Below, in pieces: positions 1-9,664 of a DNA stretch of 35,605 nt. The stretch is from Alphaproteobacteria bacterium (GTDB lineage: Bacteria > Pseudomonadota > Alphaproteobacteria > JANQMY01). Positions within the stretch are counted from its first letter, which is position 1. Every line of letters starts with the position of its first letter. Location of the stretch: assembly GCA_028279895.1 (NCBI GenBank), contig JANQMY010000573.1, positions 1 to 35,605 of the forward strand, read 5' to 3'. The notes under the pieces were generated by a model. That model was given only the letters and a program-made list of their open reading frames with translations, ran no database searches and was not told the origin of the DNA. The translations under genes and the position numbers were made by a program.

Positions 1-812
1 AAACGCTTGACCTTTTCCTCCGACATCAAGGACAGGCTGCTTTCGGCAATAAAGCGCATGCGCCGTTCCGGATCGCTTCGTTCGATCACGGACAAATAAT
101 CGTCGAACCGCACACCGAAATTCGGATCGTGCCACCCCACAATGGGCCGTTTGAATTTGGTTTGCAGGAATTTCAGGTCGTCGCTGATAACGTCGAAATC
201 CAGGGGCTGGTATTTGACAACCGAGTCGATGCAAAAACTGCAGGTATACGGACAGCCCAGGCTGCCGATCATGGGCACGATCTTGAAGCTGGTGGCGGTT
301 TTGGCCAGCGTCGCCTCGATGTATTTCCACCGCTGACGCACACCCGGCAGATCGACCGGTTGGCCTTTGGCGCTCATATAGCGGCCTATCGGGCGGTGTT
401 GGGCGCAGTCCGCCAACACGTCAGCGATGAGCGATTTGTCCGTAAACCCCAACACGTAGTCGAAATAGCGCTGCGCATCTTCCGGATAACAGCGGGCATG
501 GGGGCCGCCCAAGACCGTCACCACCCCGCGCTGTCGAAACATGTTGCTCATGGCGTAGGCGAGCTGCGCGCTTTGGGTAAACGCCCCGATGAAAAGGATG
601 TCTAAGTCGTCCGGGAAATCGATCGTCAGGTTCTCGTAACCCGTGAAGCAGATGAAGTGCACCTGGTGGCCCGCTTCCTCGCACCACACGCCGACGGCTT
701 GGGGCATGATGCTGGCTAAATTTCCATGCATCACCCGCCCATACAGCGTGGGTTTCGGGTTACGCGAGACGATGTCGAGTATGCCAATCTTGAGCTTCTT
801 CGCGCCCGTCAT
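1..812 (-). CDS. B12-binding domain / radical SAM protein (C-terminus beyond the left edge)
   Basis: Open reverse frame from ATG at 812 to the window edge: MTGAKKLKIGILDIVSRNPKPTLYGRVMHGN..., with a radical SAM CxxxCxxC motif (GCPYTCSFCID, about 229-256) after an N-terminal cobalamin-binding-like region. Absent from the ORF track because it has no stop in the window. Confidence 0.85.
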   Translation of the reverse strand, partial: MTGAKKLKIGILDIVSRNPKPTLYGRVMHGNLASIMPQAVGVWCEEAGHQVHFICFTGYENLTIDFPDDLDILFIGAFTQSAQLAYAMSNMFRQRGVVTVLGGPHARCYPEDAQRYFDYVLGFTDKSLIADVLADCAQHRPIGRYMSAKGQPVDLPGVRQRWKYIEATLAKTATSFKIVPMIGSLGCPYTCSFCIDSVVKYQPLDFDVISDDLKFLQTKFKRPIVGWHDPNFGVRFDDYLSVIERSDPERRMRFIAESSLSLMSEEKVKR

Positions 813-1092
813 ACAGATCCCTTTATTTATGCTCCGCCGCCAACCTTGGGAGAGCTGACGGACGCAAACGATCGGGGTCCGGCCAGGGATCAGCGTGACG
901 CCGACCCTAGCCGATCCGCGGGGAAACACCTAACGGAAACTTGGAATGATGCTAAACTTTAAGAAAACAGGTTAATTGATTTGCGAATGACGCTAATCAC
1001 GCTTACCGGGTGATGCTGCGGATTCTTTGATGGCCGCGCCGGTAACGCGAAAAACCGGATTCCACTTTTTCGCCCGGCGCTCTAACCGTGGC

Positions 1093-2085
1093 TTAGCGGG
1101 CAATCATGGCTTGGGCGATTGCCGTGCCGCTGTCAAACGCCGCTTCGACACGAGCGCCAAGACACCAATCGCCGCCGATGAACAGCGACTGATCTTCCGT
1201 ACAAAGAGAAGGCGTGCCCAATGGTGCCGTGGTCATGGCGTACCGCCACCGATGCGCGACAGAATAGGACGGGGTGGGGACGGAGCTTCTCAACCGCTCA
1301 TGGAACAAGGCCGTGAGTTCTCCAGCGACATCATCTGCCGCGCGCTCCAAATTCTGCCGGCTCCACTCCGGGCTTGCATGGGCGATCCAGCATTCCGGAG
1401 AGTCCGGGCGGCCCTGCTTTGAGGAATTGCGTGCTATCCAAGAAATCGCTGCCGTTTCCGATCGAAAAACATCGGCGCCCGGATCGAAGGCGTGGTCGAA
1501 CGATAACATCAACGCCCAACAGGGGGCTATGTCGACCGATGCGAGCTGCTCGGCAAGCGCAGAGTCCCAGGCCAGCAGTTCGCGCGTTTGAGGCGCGGGG
1601 GCCGTGCATATCACATCATCGAAGACGGACGGGGTATCTGCCCCGTCCAAGGTCAGACTCCAACCGCTGCGGGCACGCATAATTTGAACCACGCGATGTT
1701 GCAGTCTCACCGGAAGATCCGCGCCAAGGGGTTTCACAAGCGCATTCATGGCAGGGGCGCCGACGAAATGTTCCTTCGCATCGACCGCACCGAAAGACGA
1801 TCCGCGTGGGCGCCAAATGCTTCCCGATCCGTTGGCCACGGCGTCGGCCAAAAACGCCGAAAAGGCGTCGCCCCGCGCGGTGATGTATTGAGCGCCGTGA
1901 TCGAAAGCGTGGCCCTCGTGCGTTCGGCGGGTGGCGAGCCGTCCGCCCAAGCCCCGGCTTTTCTCGAAAACCGTCACGGCGAATCCGTGATCGTGCAGGG
2001 CACGCGCCGCAACCAGGCCGGTCAGGCCTGCGCCGATGACCGCCACGGTGCGGGGGAGCGGAGTGGAAGAAGATGATGCCATCAA
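1093..2085 (-). CDS. FAD/NAD(P)-binding oxidoreductase, renalase-like amine oxidase family
   Basis: N-terminal dinucleotide-binding motif VAVIGAGLTGLVAARALHDHGFAVTVFEKSRGLGGRLATRR; C-terminal FIGGDWCLGARVEAAFDSGTAIAQ. Confidence 0.88.
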   Translation of the reverse strand: MMASSSSTPLPRTVAVIGAGLTGLVAARALHDHGFAVTVFEKSRGLGGRLATRRTHEGHAFDHGAQYITARGDAFSAFLADAVANGSGSIWRPRGSSFGAVDAKEHFVGAPAMNALVKPLGADLPVRLQHRVVQIMRARSGWSLTLDGADTPSVFDDVICTAPAPQTRELLAWDSALAEQLASVDIAPCWALMLSFDHAFDPGADVFRSETAAISWIARNSSKQGRPDSPECWIAHASPEWSRQNLERAADDVAGELTALFHERLRSSVPTPSYSVAHRWRYAMTTAPLGTPSLCTEDQSLFIGGDWCLGARVEAAFDSGTAIAQAMIAR

Positions 2086-2174
2086 CCTATCAAAACGCGA
2101 TCGCGGATCTAGGATGATCCGGCTTCTCTCTGGTACGTATAAGCTACGACATTAGATTTTCTAGGGCTTTGCGC

Positions 2175-2741
2175 ATGGTTTCTCGACTATTTCTCGTTCT
2201 CGCCTTTGTCTGCTGGGCCGTGCCGGGTCATGCCGCCGACTTGACGGCTCACGATTTCGATTTCACGTCGATTGACGGGGACCCGTTGCCGTTATCCGCC
2301 TTTGCCGGCAAAGCGGTTCTGGTGGTCAACACGGCGTCACGCTGCGGTTTCACCCGGCAATATGGAGATCTTCAAACTGTGTGGGAGACCTACCGCGACC
2401 GCGGATTGGTCGTTTTGGGGGTTCCGTCCAACAATTTCGGCAATCAAGAGCCGGGGACGGAAGCGGAGATAAAGCGCTTTTGCGAAGTTAATTTCGATGT
2501 GGACTTTCCAATGACCGAGAAAGTCGCGGTGAAGGGCCCCGAGGCCCACCCCTTCTACCGATGGGCCGCCGACGAGCTTGGGGCCACTGCGGCGCCTGGG
2601 TGGAACTTCCACAAATATTTGGTGGGGCCCGACGGCAAGCTGGCGGATTGGTTCCCATCGCCTATCGCGCCGACGTCAACCGCTGTCACCAAGGCGATTG
2701 AAGGTCAACTCGACCGCGTCGGTGAAGCGGGCCGTTCATGA
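2175..2741 (+). CDS. glutathione peroxidase, Cys type, with signal peptide
   Basis: VVNTASRCGFTRQYGDLQTVWETYRDRGLVVLGVPSNNFGNQEPGTEAEIKRFC; WNFHKYLVGPDGKLADWF. Confidence 0.93.
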   Translation: MVSRLFLVLAFVCWAVPGHAADLTAHDFDFTSIDGDPLPLSAFAGKAVLVVNTASRCGFTRQYGDLQTVWETYRDRGLVVLGVPSNNFGNQEPGTEAEIKRFCEVNFDVDFPMTEKVAVKGPEAHPFYRWAADELGATAAPGWNFHKYLVGPDGKLADWFPSPIAPTSTAVTKAIEGQLDRVGEAGRS

Positions 2742-3211
2742 GCGTCGTACAGGCCGGCAAAAGACAAGCCGACCCGTCTTCTGTCCCCTTCGCTCCGGCA
2801 CTGCTTGGGGCTCTCGGCGCTGTTCCCTTTGTGGCCCTGGCCGCCGCGGCGGTGATTGACACGGGTGCCCTGGCGCCGGCCATAACGTTCGCGGTGACGA
2901 GCTATGGTGCCGTTATCCTGTCGTTTCTCGGCGGCGTACAGTGGGGGCTTGCCATGGGGAAGCAAAGGGACGACCCGCCTGGTTTGGCCGTTCCGTTGAC
3001 GATCAGCGTTATCCCCTCGCTTGTCGCCTGGGCCGCACTTTTTCTGCCGGATCAGCCCGGTGTGCTGGTGTTGGCAGCGGCGTTTGCAGTGGTCGGCCTG
3101 CACGACATGTGGGCGAGCCGCCGTGCAGCGGCCCCGGAATGGTATGGCACCCTTCGTGTATGGCTTAGTAGTATAGTGGTGCCGAGCCTTTTGATCGCAG
3201 CCTTCGGCTAG
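2738..3211 (+). CDS. DUF3429-like integral membrane protein
   Basis: Overlaps the Gpx stop by 4 nt; hydrophobic multi-TM protein (SYGAVILSFLGGVQWGLAMG...) typical of DUF3429. Confidence 0.75.
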   Translation: MSVVQAGKRQADPSSVPFAPALLGALGAVPFVALAAAAVIDTGALAPAITFAVTSYGAVILSFLGGVQWGLAMGKQRDDPPGLAVPLTISVIPSLVAWAALFLPDQPGVLVLAAAFAVVGLHDMWASRRAAAPEWYGTLRVWLSSIVVPSLLIAAFG

Positions 3212-4113
3212 AAGCGTCGTGCGGCAGCGACCGCGCCTGCTGACCCGACGCTTACCAAAGCCGACCAGCCCCGTGCAATAATACCCGGATCTGATGAGAG
3301 CTTTGTTTGCGCTTCGTCCCGGTGTTGAATTTCGTCGGCTCTACAGCTTTCCAAAACCACTTGCAGTTCGGGATAGAATTGCTCTTTCTTTAGGCGGTCA
3401 ATTTGATGGGTGTAATGACGATCCACAAATGTTTCGACGGCCGCGATGGTGACATAGACCGCGCGTGGACCGAAGAGCGCAGGTAAAGCGCCCGTAAAAA
3501 ATGCCGCGATGCGCCACAAAGGCAGCAAGCGGCTGCGTTGTTGAGGCGGTACTAATTTGTCCATGAGTTCGAGGTGGCGTCGTTCGGTTTCCAAATGGTC
3601 GGCAGCGAAGGCACGCACCGCGTCATGGCGTGAAACGGCCAGGATCCCCCGGTAGATTACAACGGCACCGGTTTCCCCAGCATGGTTGGAACGGAGGTCG
3701 CGTCTCAGCCATTTCGGCAATTGTTGCGTTGTTGCCTCCGGCAGGGGCGGCACGAGCCTTTGCAGGTAGGGCCGCAGGGGTAGAAACAGGGCATAGGCAC
3801 CGCGCAGCAATACCTTTAGAGGCGCGACAGAGGCCGCTCGTCCCAGAGGACGGAACCCGGGCAGCGCTGACCAGAGGCGGGCGAAGGCATCGCCACCCTT
3901 GATTAATCCGCCATCTGGTGTGCGCACATGGAATTTCGCCATGGCGTCGTCTTTGGTGAGGTCTGCGGCGACGTACGGGCCGTCAATGTCACCGACGTCG
4001 ACCCATTCAATGTCTTCCGCCCCTTGCCGGTTTTTATAGAAGCCAATCTCTCGCATGCATAATGTGCAAGCACCGTCGTAATACACTGTTATTTTGTTGC
4101 AGTTGTCTGTCAT
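3208..4113 (-). CDS. DCC (DUF393) thiol-oxidoreductase-like domain fused to a COQ7 demethoxyubiquinone hydroxylase domain
   Basis: N-terminus ITVYYDGACTLCMREIGFYKNR (DxxCxxC DCC motif); C-terminus LRSNHAGETGAVVIYRGIL...HLETERRHLELMDK...ADEIQHRDEA (COQ7 di-iron motifs) in one uninterrupted frame. Confidence 0.9.
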   Translation of the reverse strand: MTDNCNKITVYYDGACTLCMREIGFYKNRQGAEDIEWVDVGDIDGPYVAADLTKDDAMAKFHVRTPDGGLIKGGDAFARLWSALPGFRPLGRAASVAPLKVLLRGAYALFLPLRPYLQRLVPPLPEATTQQLPKWLRRDLRSNHAGETGAVVIYRGILAVSRHDAVRAFAADHLETERRHLELMDKLVPPQQRSRLLPLWRIAAFFTGALPALFGPRAVYVTIAAVETFVDRHYTHQIDRLKKEQFYPELQVVLESCRADEIQHRDEAQTKLSSDPGIIARGWSALVSVGSAGAVAAARRF

Positions 4114-4345
4114 GCACCGGTTTCCAAGCGGATCACGTGAGCGTCCGTAAACAGTCGGTGGGCGTTACAAATCAGATAGGGCGTCTGTCGCGCGTTACAA
4201 CGCGACACTTGGACCCGCACATTAGTTCTAGTGATCTTGATACGGACGGCATGGTCCATCTCGTCGCATGCGGCGTCGCACCACATCAACAAACGGCATA
4301 TGCCAGCCAAATCGCTGAGGGACGAAAACCGATTGGAGTAAAACG

Positions 4346-4810
4346 ATGTTTGTCCGTAAAGCGCTATGGATGTTCATGTCGGTCTGTGGACTGATGGCAT
4401 TAAACTTAGGTCCAGCTCTAGCAGAGGCGCCTGTAACACATGTGGTCGAAATGCTTAATGCGCACCCGGAAGATGCAAAGCAACGGCAGGTCTTCTATCC
4501 GGCTTTGCTGCGGATCAAATCCGGAGACACCGTAAAGTTTGTGTCGTCGGACAGGGGACACAATACTCAAAGTATAAAGGGGGCTATCCCCATTGGTGCT
4601 GAACCTTGGCGAAGTCCACTCGGTAAGAATTTCGAGATCACCTTCACCCAAGAGGGAACGTATCAGTATATGTGTACACCACACTACGGCATGGGAATGG
4701 TGGGCGTGATTCTCGTGGGCGACCACACCTCAAATTTGGATGCGGCGAAAGCGAAGAGACATCCCGGTAAGGCGAAAAAAATCTTCGCAGATCTCATGGA
4801 AGGTCTTTAG
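4346..4810 (+). CDS. pseudoazurin (type I blue copper protein)
   Basis: Signal peptide, then VTHVVEMLN...GDTVKFVSSDRGHNTQSIKGAIPIGAEPWRS...GTYQYMCTPHYGMGMVGVILVGD with Cu ligands His, Cys, His, Met. Confidence 0.93.
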   Translation: MFVRKALWMFMSVCGLMALNLGPALAEAPVTHVVEMLNAHPEDAKQRQVFYPALLRIKSGDTVKFVSSDRGHNTQSIKGAIPIGAEPWRSPLGKNFEITFTQEGTYQYMCTPHYGMGMVGVILVGDHTSNLDAAKAKRHPGKAKKIFADLMEGL

Positions 4811-4961
4811 CATGCTGCTGAAAAAGTCATCTGGCCCCTTCGAGACGGGCCTATCGGCCCTCCTCAGGGTGAGGAAATATAATAAAACCTCATGGTGAGG
4901 AGGCGCAAAAGCGCCGTCTCGAACCATGGGAAGATAAAGCGATGACTTTTTCAGCAGCCTG
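4811..4961. mobile_element. 151-bp MITE-like element, IS5-type target duplication
   Basis: Terminal inverted repeats catgctgctgaaaaagtcatc (4811-4831) and gatgactttttcagcagcctg (4941-4961), 20/21 complementary. Flanked by TTAG at 4807-4810 and 4962-4965. The interior is itself palindromic (ttcgagacgg...cctcagggtgagg / cctcatggtgaggagg...ccgtctcgaa). No transposase inside. Confidence 0.85.
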
Positions 4962-5007
4962 TTAGACCCTGTATCGTTGTCACGCTCGCCAAAAAAGGTC
5001 GACAGTC

Positions 5008-5331
5008 ATGAAACTTCCTTATCGAGCCGTCACGGCGTCAGGCGAAACCTTTGATTTTGAGTTTCCCCTCCACAAAGACACGTCGGATCCAGTGCGTGTG
5101 AGCCAGCTTGTTACCGAGTTGCTTCATGCTATTGACAAGGATATCCAAGTGTGTGGCGAAACAAGCAATGGCGATGTACTGCAAGCATTAGCTATGGCAA
5201 TGGCAATCCGTGGACAGATGATCTATGCGCCTAGTGAGGACATTCGTGCCCTTACGCAGGTGCTGCTCGACTTTGCGCTGGAGGCCGGGGCGGGGGCCAA
5301 TCAATATGGTCCCCCTGCCGGGCATGCTTGA
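5008..5331 (+). CDS. hypothetical protein, 107 aa
   Basis: Complete ORF with RBS-like context, immediately after the MITE; no family recognised. Confidence 0.6.
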   Translation: MKLPYRAVTASGETFDFEFPLHKDTSDPVRVSQLVTELLHAIDKDIQVCGETSNGDVLQALAMAMAIRGQMIYAPSEDIRALTQVLLDFALEAGAGANQYGPPAGHA

Positions 5332-5335
5332 CCGG

Positions 5336-6037
5336 CTAACGCGCGCCCGCGCATTCGCCCGTGACGTCCATATCCGTATTGCTTACCCATTCGGGCAAGA
5401 CACCTGCCGTCGGTGCCGCCCATTCCGACGGGAAGAAACGATAGCATTGTTGGAATGCGCCAGAGGCATCCGGTTTGAGCGCAAGGCCCTCAAGACATCC
5501 CATTCGGCAGGGCGCGCCGTTGCAAGTAAGCTTCTTGAGCACTTTGTTGGTGGCTACAAGAAATGCATTGCGGTTGCCGAGCGAAAGCCCCTTACGCATT
5601 TTTTTGGCATACCAGGCTTCCACATCGGTGATGCTTTCTTTCTCATACTCGAAACCCATGAACAGGCGCTCGCGCGTTTGCATCACCCGCGGGTGGAAAA
5701 ACTCTTTTTCGAACACCAGTACGCGATCGGTTTTGCGGGCACCGCTGTCGTCCCGCAACAAGCGGCCTAGATGCACATAAGCGTCCGACGCGGCCTGTTC
5801 GCCATCCGCCGTTAGCGAGCCGGGACGTCCTGTAGGGTGCTCGTCCTTATTGGAATGCCGGAAGGCAATCACATAACCGCCTTTCTCGACGATGTCCTTC
5901 TGGATGGCCGCACGGGCGTCGGGCGCCAGTTCGGCCAAGCGCTCGCAGGAATAGGCGAGGGCGTTTTGAAACGGTGCGATGACAAGAAGAACAAGCAGAC
6001 AGGCCCACGCAAGCTGGGCGATTTGGTTCGCTCTCAT
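5336..6037 (-). CDS. secreted histidine phosphatase (phosphoglycerate mutase-like) family protein
   Basis: Signal peptide from MRANQIAQLAWACLLVLLVIAPFQNALA; GGYVIAFRHSNKDEHPTGRPGSLTADGEQAASDAYVHLGRLL (RH motif); FEYEKESITDVEAW. Confidence 0.75.
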   Translation of the reverse strand: MRANQIAQLAWACLLVLLVIAPFQNALAYSCERLAELAPDARAAIQKDIVEKGGYVIAFRHSNKDEHPTGRPGSLTADGEQAASDAYVHLGRLLRDDSGARKTDRVLVFEKEFFHPRVMQTRERLFMGFEYEKESITDVEAWYAKKMRKGLSLGNRNAFLVATNKVLKKLTCNGAPCRMGCLEGLALKPDASGAFQQCYRFFPSEWAAPTAGVLPEWVSNTDMDVTGECAGAR

Positions 6038-6236
6038 ACTCTCCCCCTGATGAGATGCAGAAACATTCCAGAGTTTGCCGGGGCGGTTGCCCCGCAATCT
6101 CCTAGTCTAAAGCGCAATTTGGGCTGGGGGAACACGACTTTCTGAAGGTGGCCGCACCACTTCGGCTTAACGCCCGTGCCGTTTGCTGATAGGGATGGCG
6201 CATCTAAGAACACCAAGCACAGAGGGAGACGACCGA

Positions 6237-7484
6237 ATGTCGGAACTCAATCAAGACCTGTTTAATCTGGCCATGTCGGATGAAGCGCGACCGCTAATGG
6301 CCGCTGTGAAGACCCATGTTGCCGAAAATGTGGACCCCATCACCGAGGAGTTCTTCGCCCTCGACAAAGAAAAGGACGACCGCTGGAGTTGGCATCCCCG
6401 TCAGATGGAGCTTCTAGAGGGCGCCAAAAACAAGGCCAAGGAAAACGGCCTTTGGAACTTCTTTCTGCCCGAATCTGAAATCGGCCAAGGGCTGACCAAT
6501 CTGGACTACGCGTACATTGCGGCAGAACTCGGCAAGTCGCCGCTGGCGTCCGAGTCGCTCAACTGTTCGGCGCCCGATACGGGCAATATGGAAGTGCTGG
6601 AGCGGGTGGGCACGCCGGAACAGAAAAAGCAATGGCTTGAGCCGTTGCTCAATGGCGAAATTCGGTCGGCCTATGCCATGACCGAGCCGGGCCTGCCGTC
6701 GTCGGATGCGAAGAACATCAGCACCAGCGCCGTGCTGGAAGGTGACGAATGGGTCATCAATGGCGAGAAGTTCTACATTTCCGGGGCAGGCGACCCGCGC
6801 TGCAAGATCATGATCACCATGGTCAAGACAAGCCCTGATGCCGCGCCCAGCAGGCAACAGTCTCAAATTCTCGTGCCCATCGACACGCCGGGTGTGGAGA
6901 TCCTGGAAGGCATGCAGGTGTTCGGCAAAGACCACGCACCGCGCGGCCATATGCACATTAAGTTCAACAATGTCCGTGTGCCGAAGGAAAATATCCTGTT
7001 AGGCGAAGGGCGCGGATTCGAAATTTCGCAAGTGCGTCTGGGCCCCGGCCGCATCCATCACTGCATGCGTTCCATCGGCAAGGCAGAGAAGGCCTTAGAG
7101 TTGATGATCAAGCGGGCAGGGTCCCGGGTGGCCTTCGGCAAACCCATCGCCAAGCTGGGTAAGAATGTGGAAGTGATTGCCCGCGCGCGGATCGAAATCG
7201 ACGCCATGCGCCTCATGGTGCTTCAGGCGGCGAAGGCCATGGATGTGCTGGGCAATAAGGAAGCGCGCGTCTATGTAAGTGCCGTGAAGGCCATGGTGCC
7301 CGAAAAAGTATGCTTGATCATCGATCAGGCGATCCAAATGCATGGGGCGACGGGCATCTCTCAATGGACGCCGCTGGCCGAGATGTACACGGACATGCGC
7401 CATTTGCGCTTTGCGGATGGACCGGACGAAGTGCACCACATGGTGGTCGGCCGCACAGAGCTGCAAAAGCACGACATGTGGTAG
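6237..7484 (+). CDS. acyl-CoA dehydrogenase family protein
   Basis: YAMTEPGLPSSDAKNISTSAVLEGDEWVINGEKFYISGAGDPRC; FGKPIAKLG; QMHGATGISQWTPLAEMYTDMRHLRFADGPDEVHHMVVGR. Confidence 0.95.
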   Translation: MSELNQDLFNLAMSDEARPLMAAVKTHVAENVDPITEEFFALDKEKDDRWSWHPRQMELLEGAKNKAKENGLWNFFLPESEIGQGLTNLDYAYIAAELGKSPLASESLNCSAPDTGNMEVLERVGTPEQKKQWLEPLLNGEIRSAYAMTEPGLPSSDAKNISTSAVLEGDEWVINGEKFYISGAGDPRCKIMITMVKTSPDAAPSRQQSQILVPIDTPGVEILEGMQVFGKDHAPRGHMHIKFNNVRVPKENILLGEGRGFEISQVRLGPGRIHHCMRSIGKAEKALELMIKRAGSRVAFGKPIAKLGKNVEVIARARIEIDAMRLMVLQAAKAMDVLGNKEARVYVSAVKAMVPEKVCLIIDQAIQMHGATGISQWTPLAEMYTDMRHLRFADGPDEVHHMVVGRTELQKHDMW

Positions 7485-7509
7485 GGAAGACGCGTCTTCG
7501 CGATATGGA

Positions 7510-7540
7510 AAGGGGCAGGTCTTCGATTTGCCCCTTCTTT
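7510..7540 (+). terminator. putative Rho-independent terminator after the acyl-CoA dehydrogenase
   Basis: aaggggca (7510-7517) / tgcccctt (7529-7536) stem followed by a T-rich tract. Confidence 0.5.
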
Positions 7541-7675
7541 CTTTGTCTTTCATCGACAACACCTATGAAAACCATAGGGACAATCCGTTTTTCCGCCGCG
7601 ATGCCCTGAATTAACTTAGTAAGCGGTTCGTCGTTCGAGTGAAGTTTGTCGCTCTCCAAGATAGGTTTGTTATCG

Positions 7676-8221
7676 ATGCTGTTCTTCAAAGCGGGTGCGC
7701 TGTCCGGCGCCCTCATTTTCGCACTATCCACCGCCGCTGGCGCACAAGATATTGGCACCACGGCGACAAGCCGCATTGTCGACGTGTCCGGCCAGGAAAT
7801 CGGTGTTGCCACCTATACTCAGGGTAATGAGGGAATCGTCATGGAGCTGCAGGTGAAGGGGCTGCCTGCCGGCGCGCGGGGCATGCATTTTCACGCTGTC
7901 GGCACCTGTGACGGCGAGGAACACTTCAAAAGCGCCAAAGGCCACATCATGCCCACGGGCCGGCCGCATGGTTTCTTTCACCCGGAAGGTCCCCACGCGG
8001 GCAATTTGCCGAACTTAATCGTGGGTGAAGACGGAACGGCGCATGTGGAGCTGTATACGGATCTGGTATCCATCAGCGGCCGAGGCGGCAAGCCGGCCTT
8101 GCTGGACGAGGACGGGTCGACCTTGATCATCCATGCCAACCGGGATGACCACGAAACCCAACCGATTGGCGGCGCCGGCGGGCGCATCGGCTGCGGCCTC
8201 GTCGAACCTGCAGCGGACTGA
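7676..8221 (+). CDS. sodC: superoxide dismutase [Cu-Zn]
   Basis: Signal peptide; GMHFHAVGTCDGEEHFKSAKGHIMP...HPEGPHAGNLPNLIVGEDGTAHVELYT...IIHANRDDHETQPIGGAGGRIGCGLV. Confidence 0.93.
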   Translation: MLFFKAGALSGALIFALSTAAGAQDIGTTATSRIVDVSGQEIGVATYTQGNEGIVMELQVKGLPAGARGMHFHAVGTCDGEEHFKSAKGHIMPTGRPHGFFHPEGPHAGNLPNLIVGEDGTAHVELYTDLVSISGRGGKPALLDEDGSTLIIHANRDDHETQPIGGAGGRIGCGLVEPAAD

Positions 8222-8350
8222 ACGGCTCACTCGTTTTCCTGCAAAGTTGACGGCAATCAACACCTGTCCCGGGCAGCGGCGGTAAACGTCCTGTGACTGT
8301 ACTGTTTGAGGGTGCCCGCAATGGTGGGCGCGCCCAGCGGAGGAGGGGCC

Positions 8351-8794
8351 ATGAGCGGGACCAACTATTGGTGTGTGCTGATCGGCGGCGTGGCCGCGGG
8401 TCTGATCATTATCGTGGGAGAAACGATCCTCAACGCTATTCTCCTAGGGGCCGAATGGAATGCGCTGCGGACCCGGTTCGGTCTTCCGGCGTTGACCACC
8501 GCTCAGATGACGGGCGGTGTGCTGATTACAATTCTCTACGGTATCTTTCTGGTTTGGCTTTACGCGGCCATCCGTCCGCGTTTCGGCCCGGGGCCACGCA
8601 CGGCAGTGATCGCGGGCTTGGCCTTTTGGTTGGTCGCCTATGTCTTCTTCTTGGGGTCCATGTGGAACGGCGGCATGGTGACGGTGGAGATCGCGCTGGT
8701 GTCCTGCCTGTGGGGGCTGGTTGAAGCGCCGGTCGCGGCGGTTGCCGGGGCTTGGCTATACCAAGAACAGTCGGGCACGTTCCTCGCCTCCTAG
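8351..8794 (+). CDS. hypothetical multi-TM membrane protein
   Basis: MSGTNYWCVLIGGVAAGLIIIVGETILNAILLGAEW...; about 4 hydrophobic segments; stop codon TAG lies inside the CTAG at the IS left end. Confidence 0.7.
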   Translation: MSGTNYWCVLIGGVAAGLIIIVGETILNAILLGAEWNALRTRFGLPALTTAQMTGGVLITILYGIFLVWLYAAIRPRFGPGPRTAVIAGLAFWLVAYVFFLGSMWNGGMVTVEIALVSCLWGLVEAPVAAVAGAWLYQEQSGTFLAS

Positions 8795-9664
8795 GCGGTG
8801 TGGACGAATTGACTCACCGCTCTGTTTAAGGCTTCCCGGTTCCGCCGACATATGATTCATGGATAGCCGATTTTACGGAGGGTCGGCTATGCCCACGAAA
8901 ATGCAAAACAAAGACTGGGACCTGGCGCTTGAGGCGTTTCGGTTTTGCCTGCCCAGGTGCGGAGCCAAGGCCAAAGACGACAGGCTGTTTCTCGAAGCGC
9001 TTCATTATTTCACCGTACACAATATTTCGTGGCGGGCCTTGCCTGAACAGTTCGGGAACTGGAACAGTATCTGGCGACGCTTTGACCGGCTTTCGCGCGC
9101 CGGCGTCTTCGAGGACATGATGGCGCTCTTGGCCGAGTGCAGCCGTTCAGCGCATTTGGTCCAGATGTTCGACAGCACCGTGGTCAGAGCGCATGTCTCC
9201 GCAGCCGGCGCAAAGGGGAGCAAGATGGCCAAGCCCTCGGTCGCTCGCGCGGCGGGTTCTCGACCAAAATCCACCTCAAAACCGACCATGACGGCCATCC
9301 CATCGCCTTCGACCTGACCAGCGGCGAAGCCGCTGACAGCCTGCATTTTCCGACCCTTTTGAGCCTTGGCCCCGATGTTACGCCGCGCGCTGTCATTGCC
9401 GACAAGGGCTACGACAGCGCCGCCAACCGAGACCTCGCCCGCGCCAAAGGAGCCCTTGCCGTGATCCCTAAATGAAAAGGCGCGCGGAGGCCACATAAGC
9501 GCTTTGCAATTCTGCTCTACAAAGGACGGGCTCGGATCGAACAAGCCGTTGGGAAGCTCAAACGCTTTAAACGCATCGCATTACGCTATGAGAAAACCAA
9601 CGAAACTTCGCATCCTTCACAGCCCTCGCCGCACGTTTATTCTCGTCAAATCTGCACACCCCGC
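8795..9664 (+). mobile_element. degenerate IS5-family insertion sequence (IS427-like)
   Basis: Bounded by CTAG at 8791-8794 and 9665-9668. Imperfect inverted ends: left gcggtgtggacgaattgac, right (reverse complement) gcggggtgtgcagatttgac. Contains an IS5-type transposase. Confidence 0.75.

Noticed and set aside
129-605. 158-aa plus-strand ORF
   Set aside because: Antisense to the radical SAM gene whose CxxxCxxC motif is clear on the minus strand.
8859-9317. IS5 element as the source of the 4811 MITE
   Set aside because: Terminal repeats differ (gcggtgtggacgaatt versus caggctgctgaaaaagtcatc), so this IS is not the parent of the MITE.
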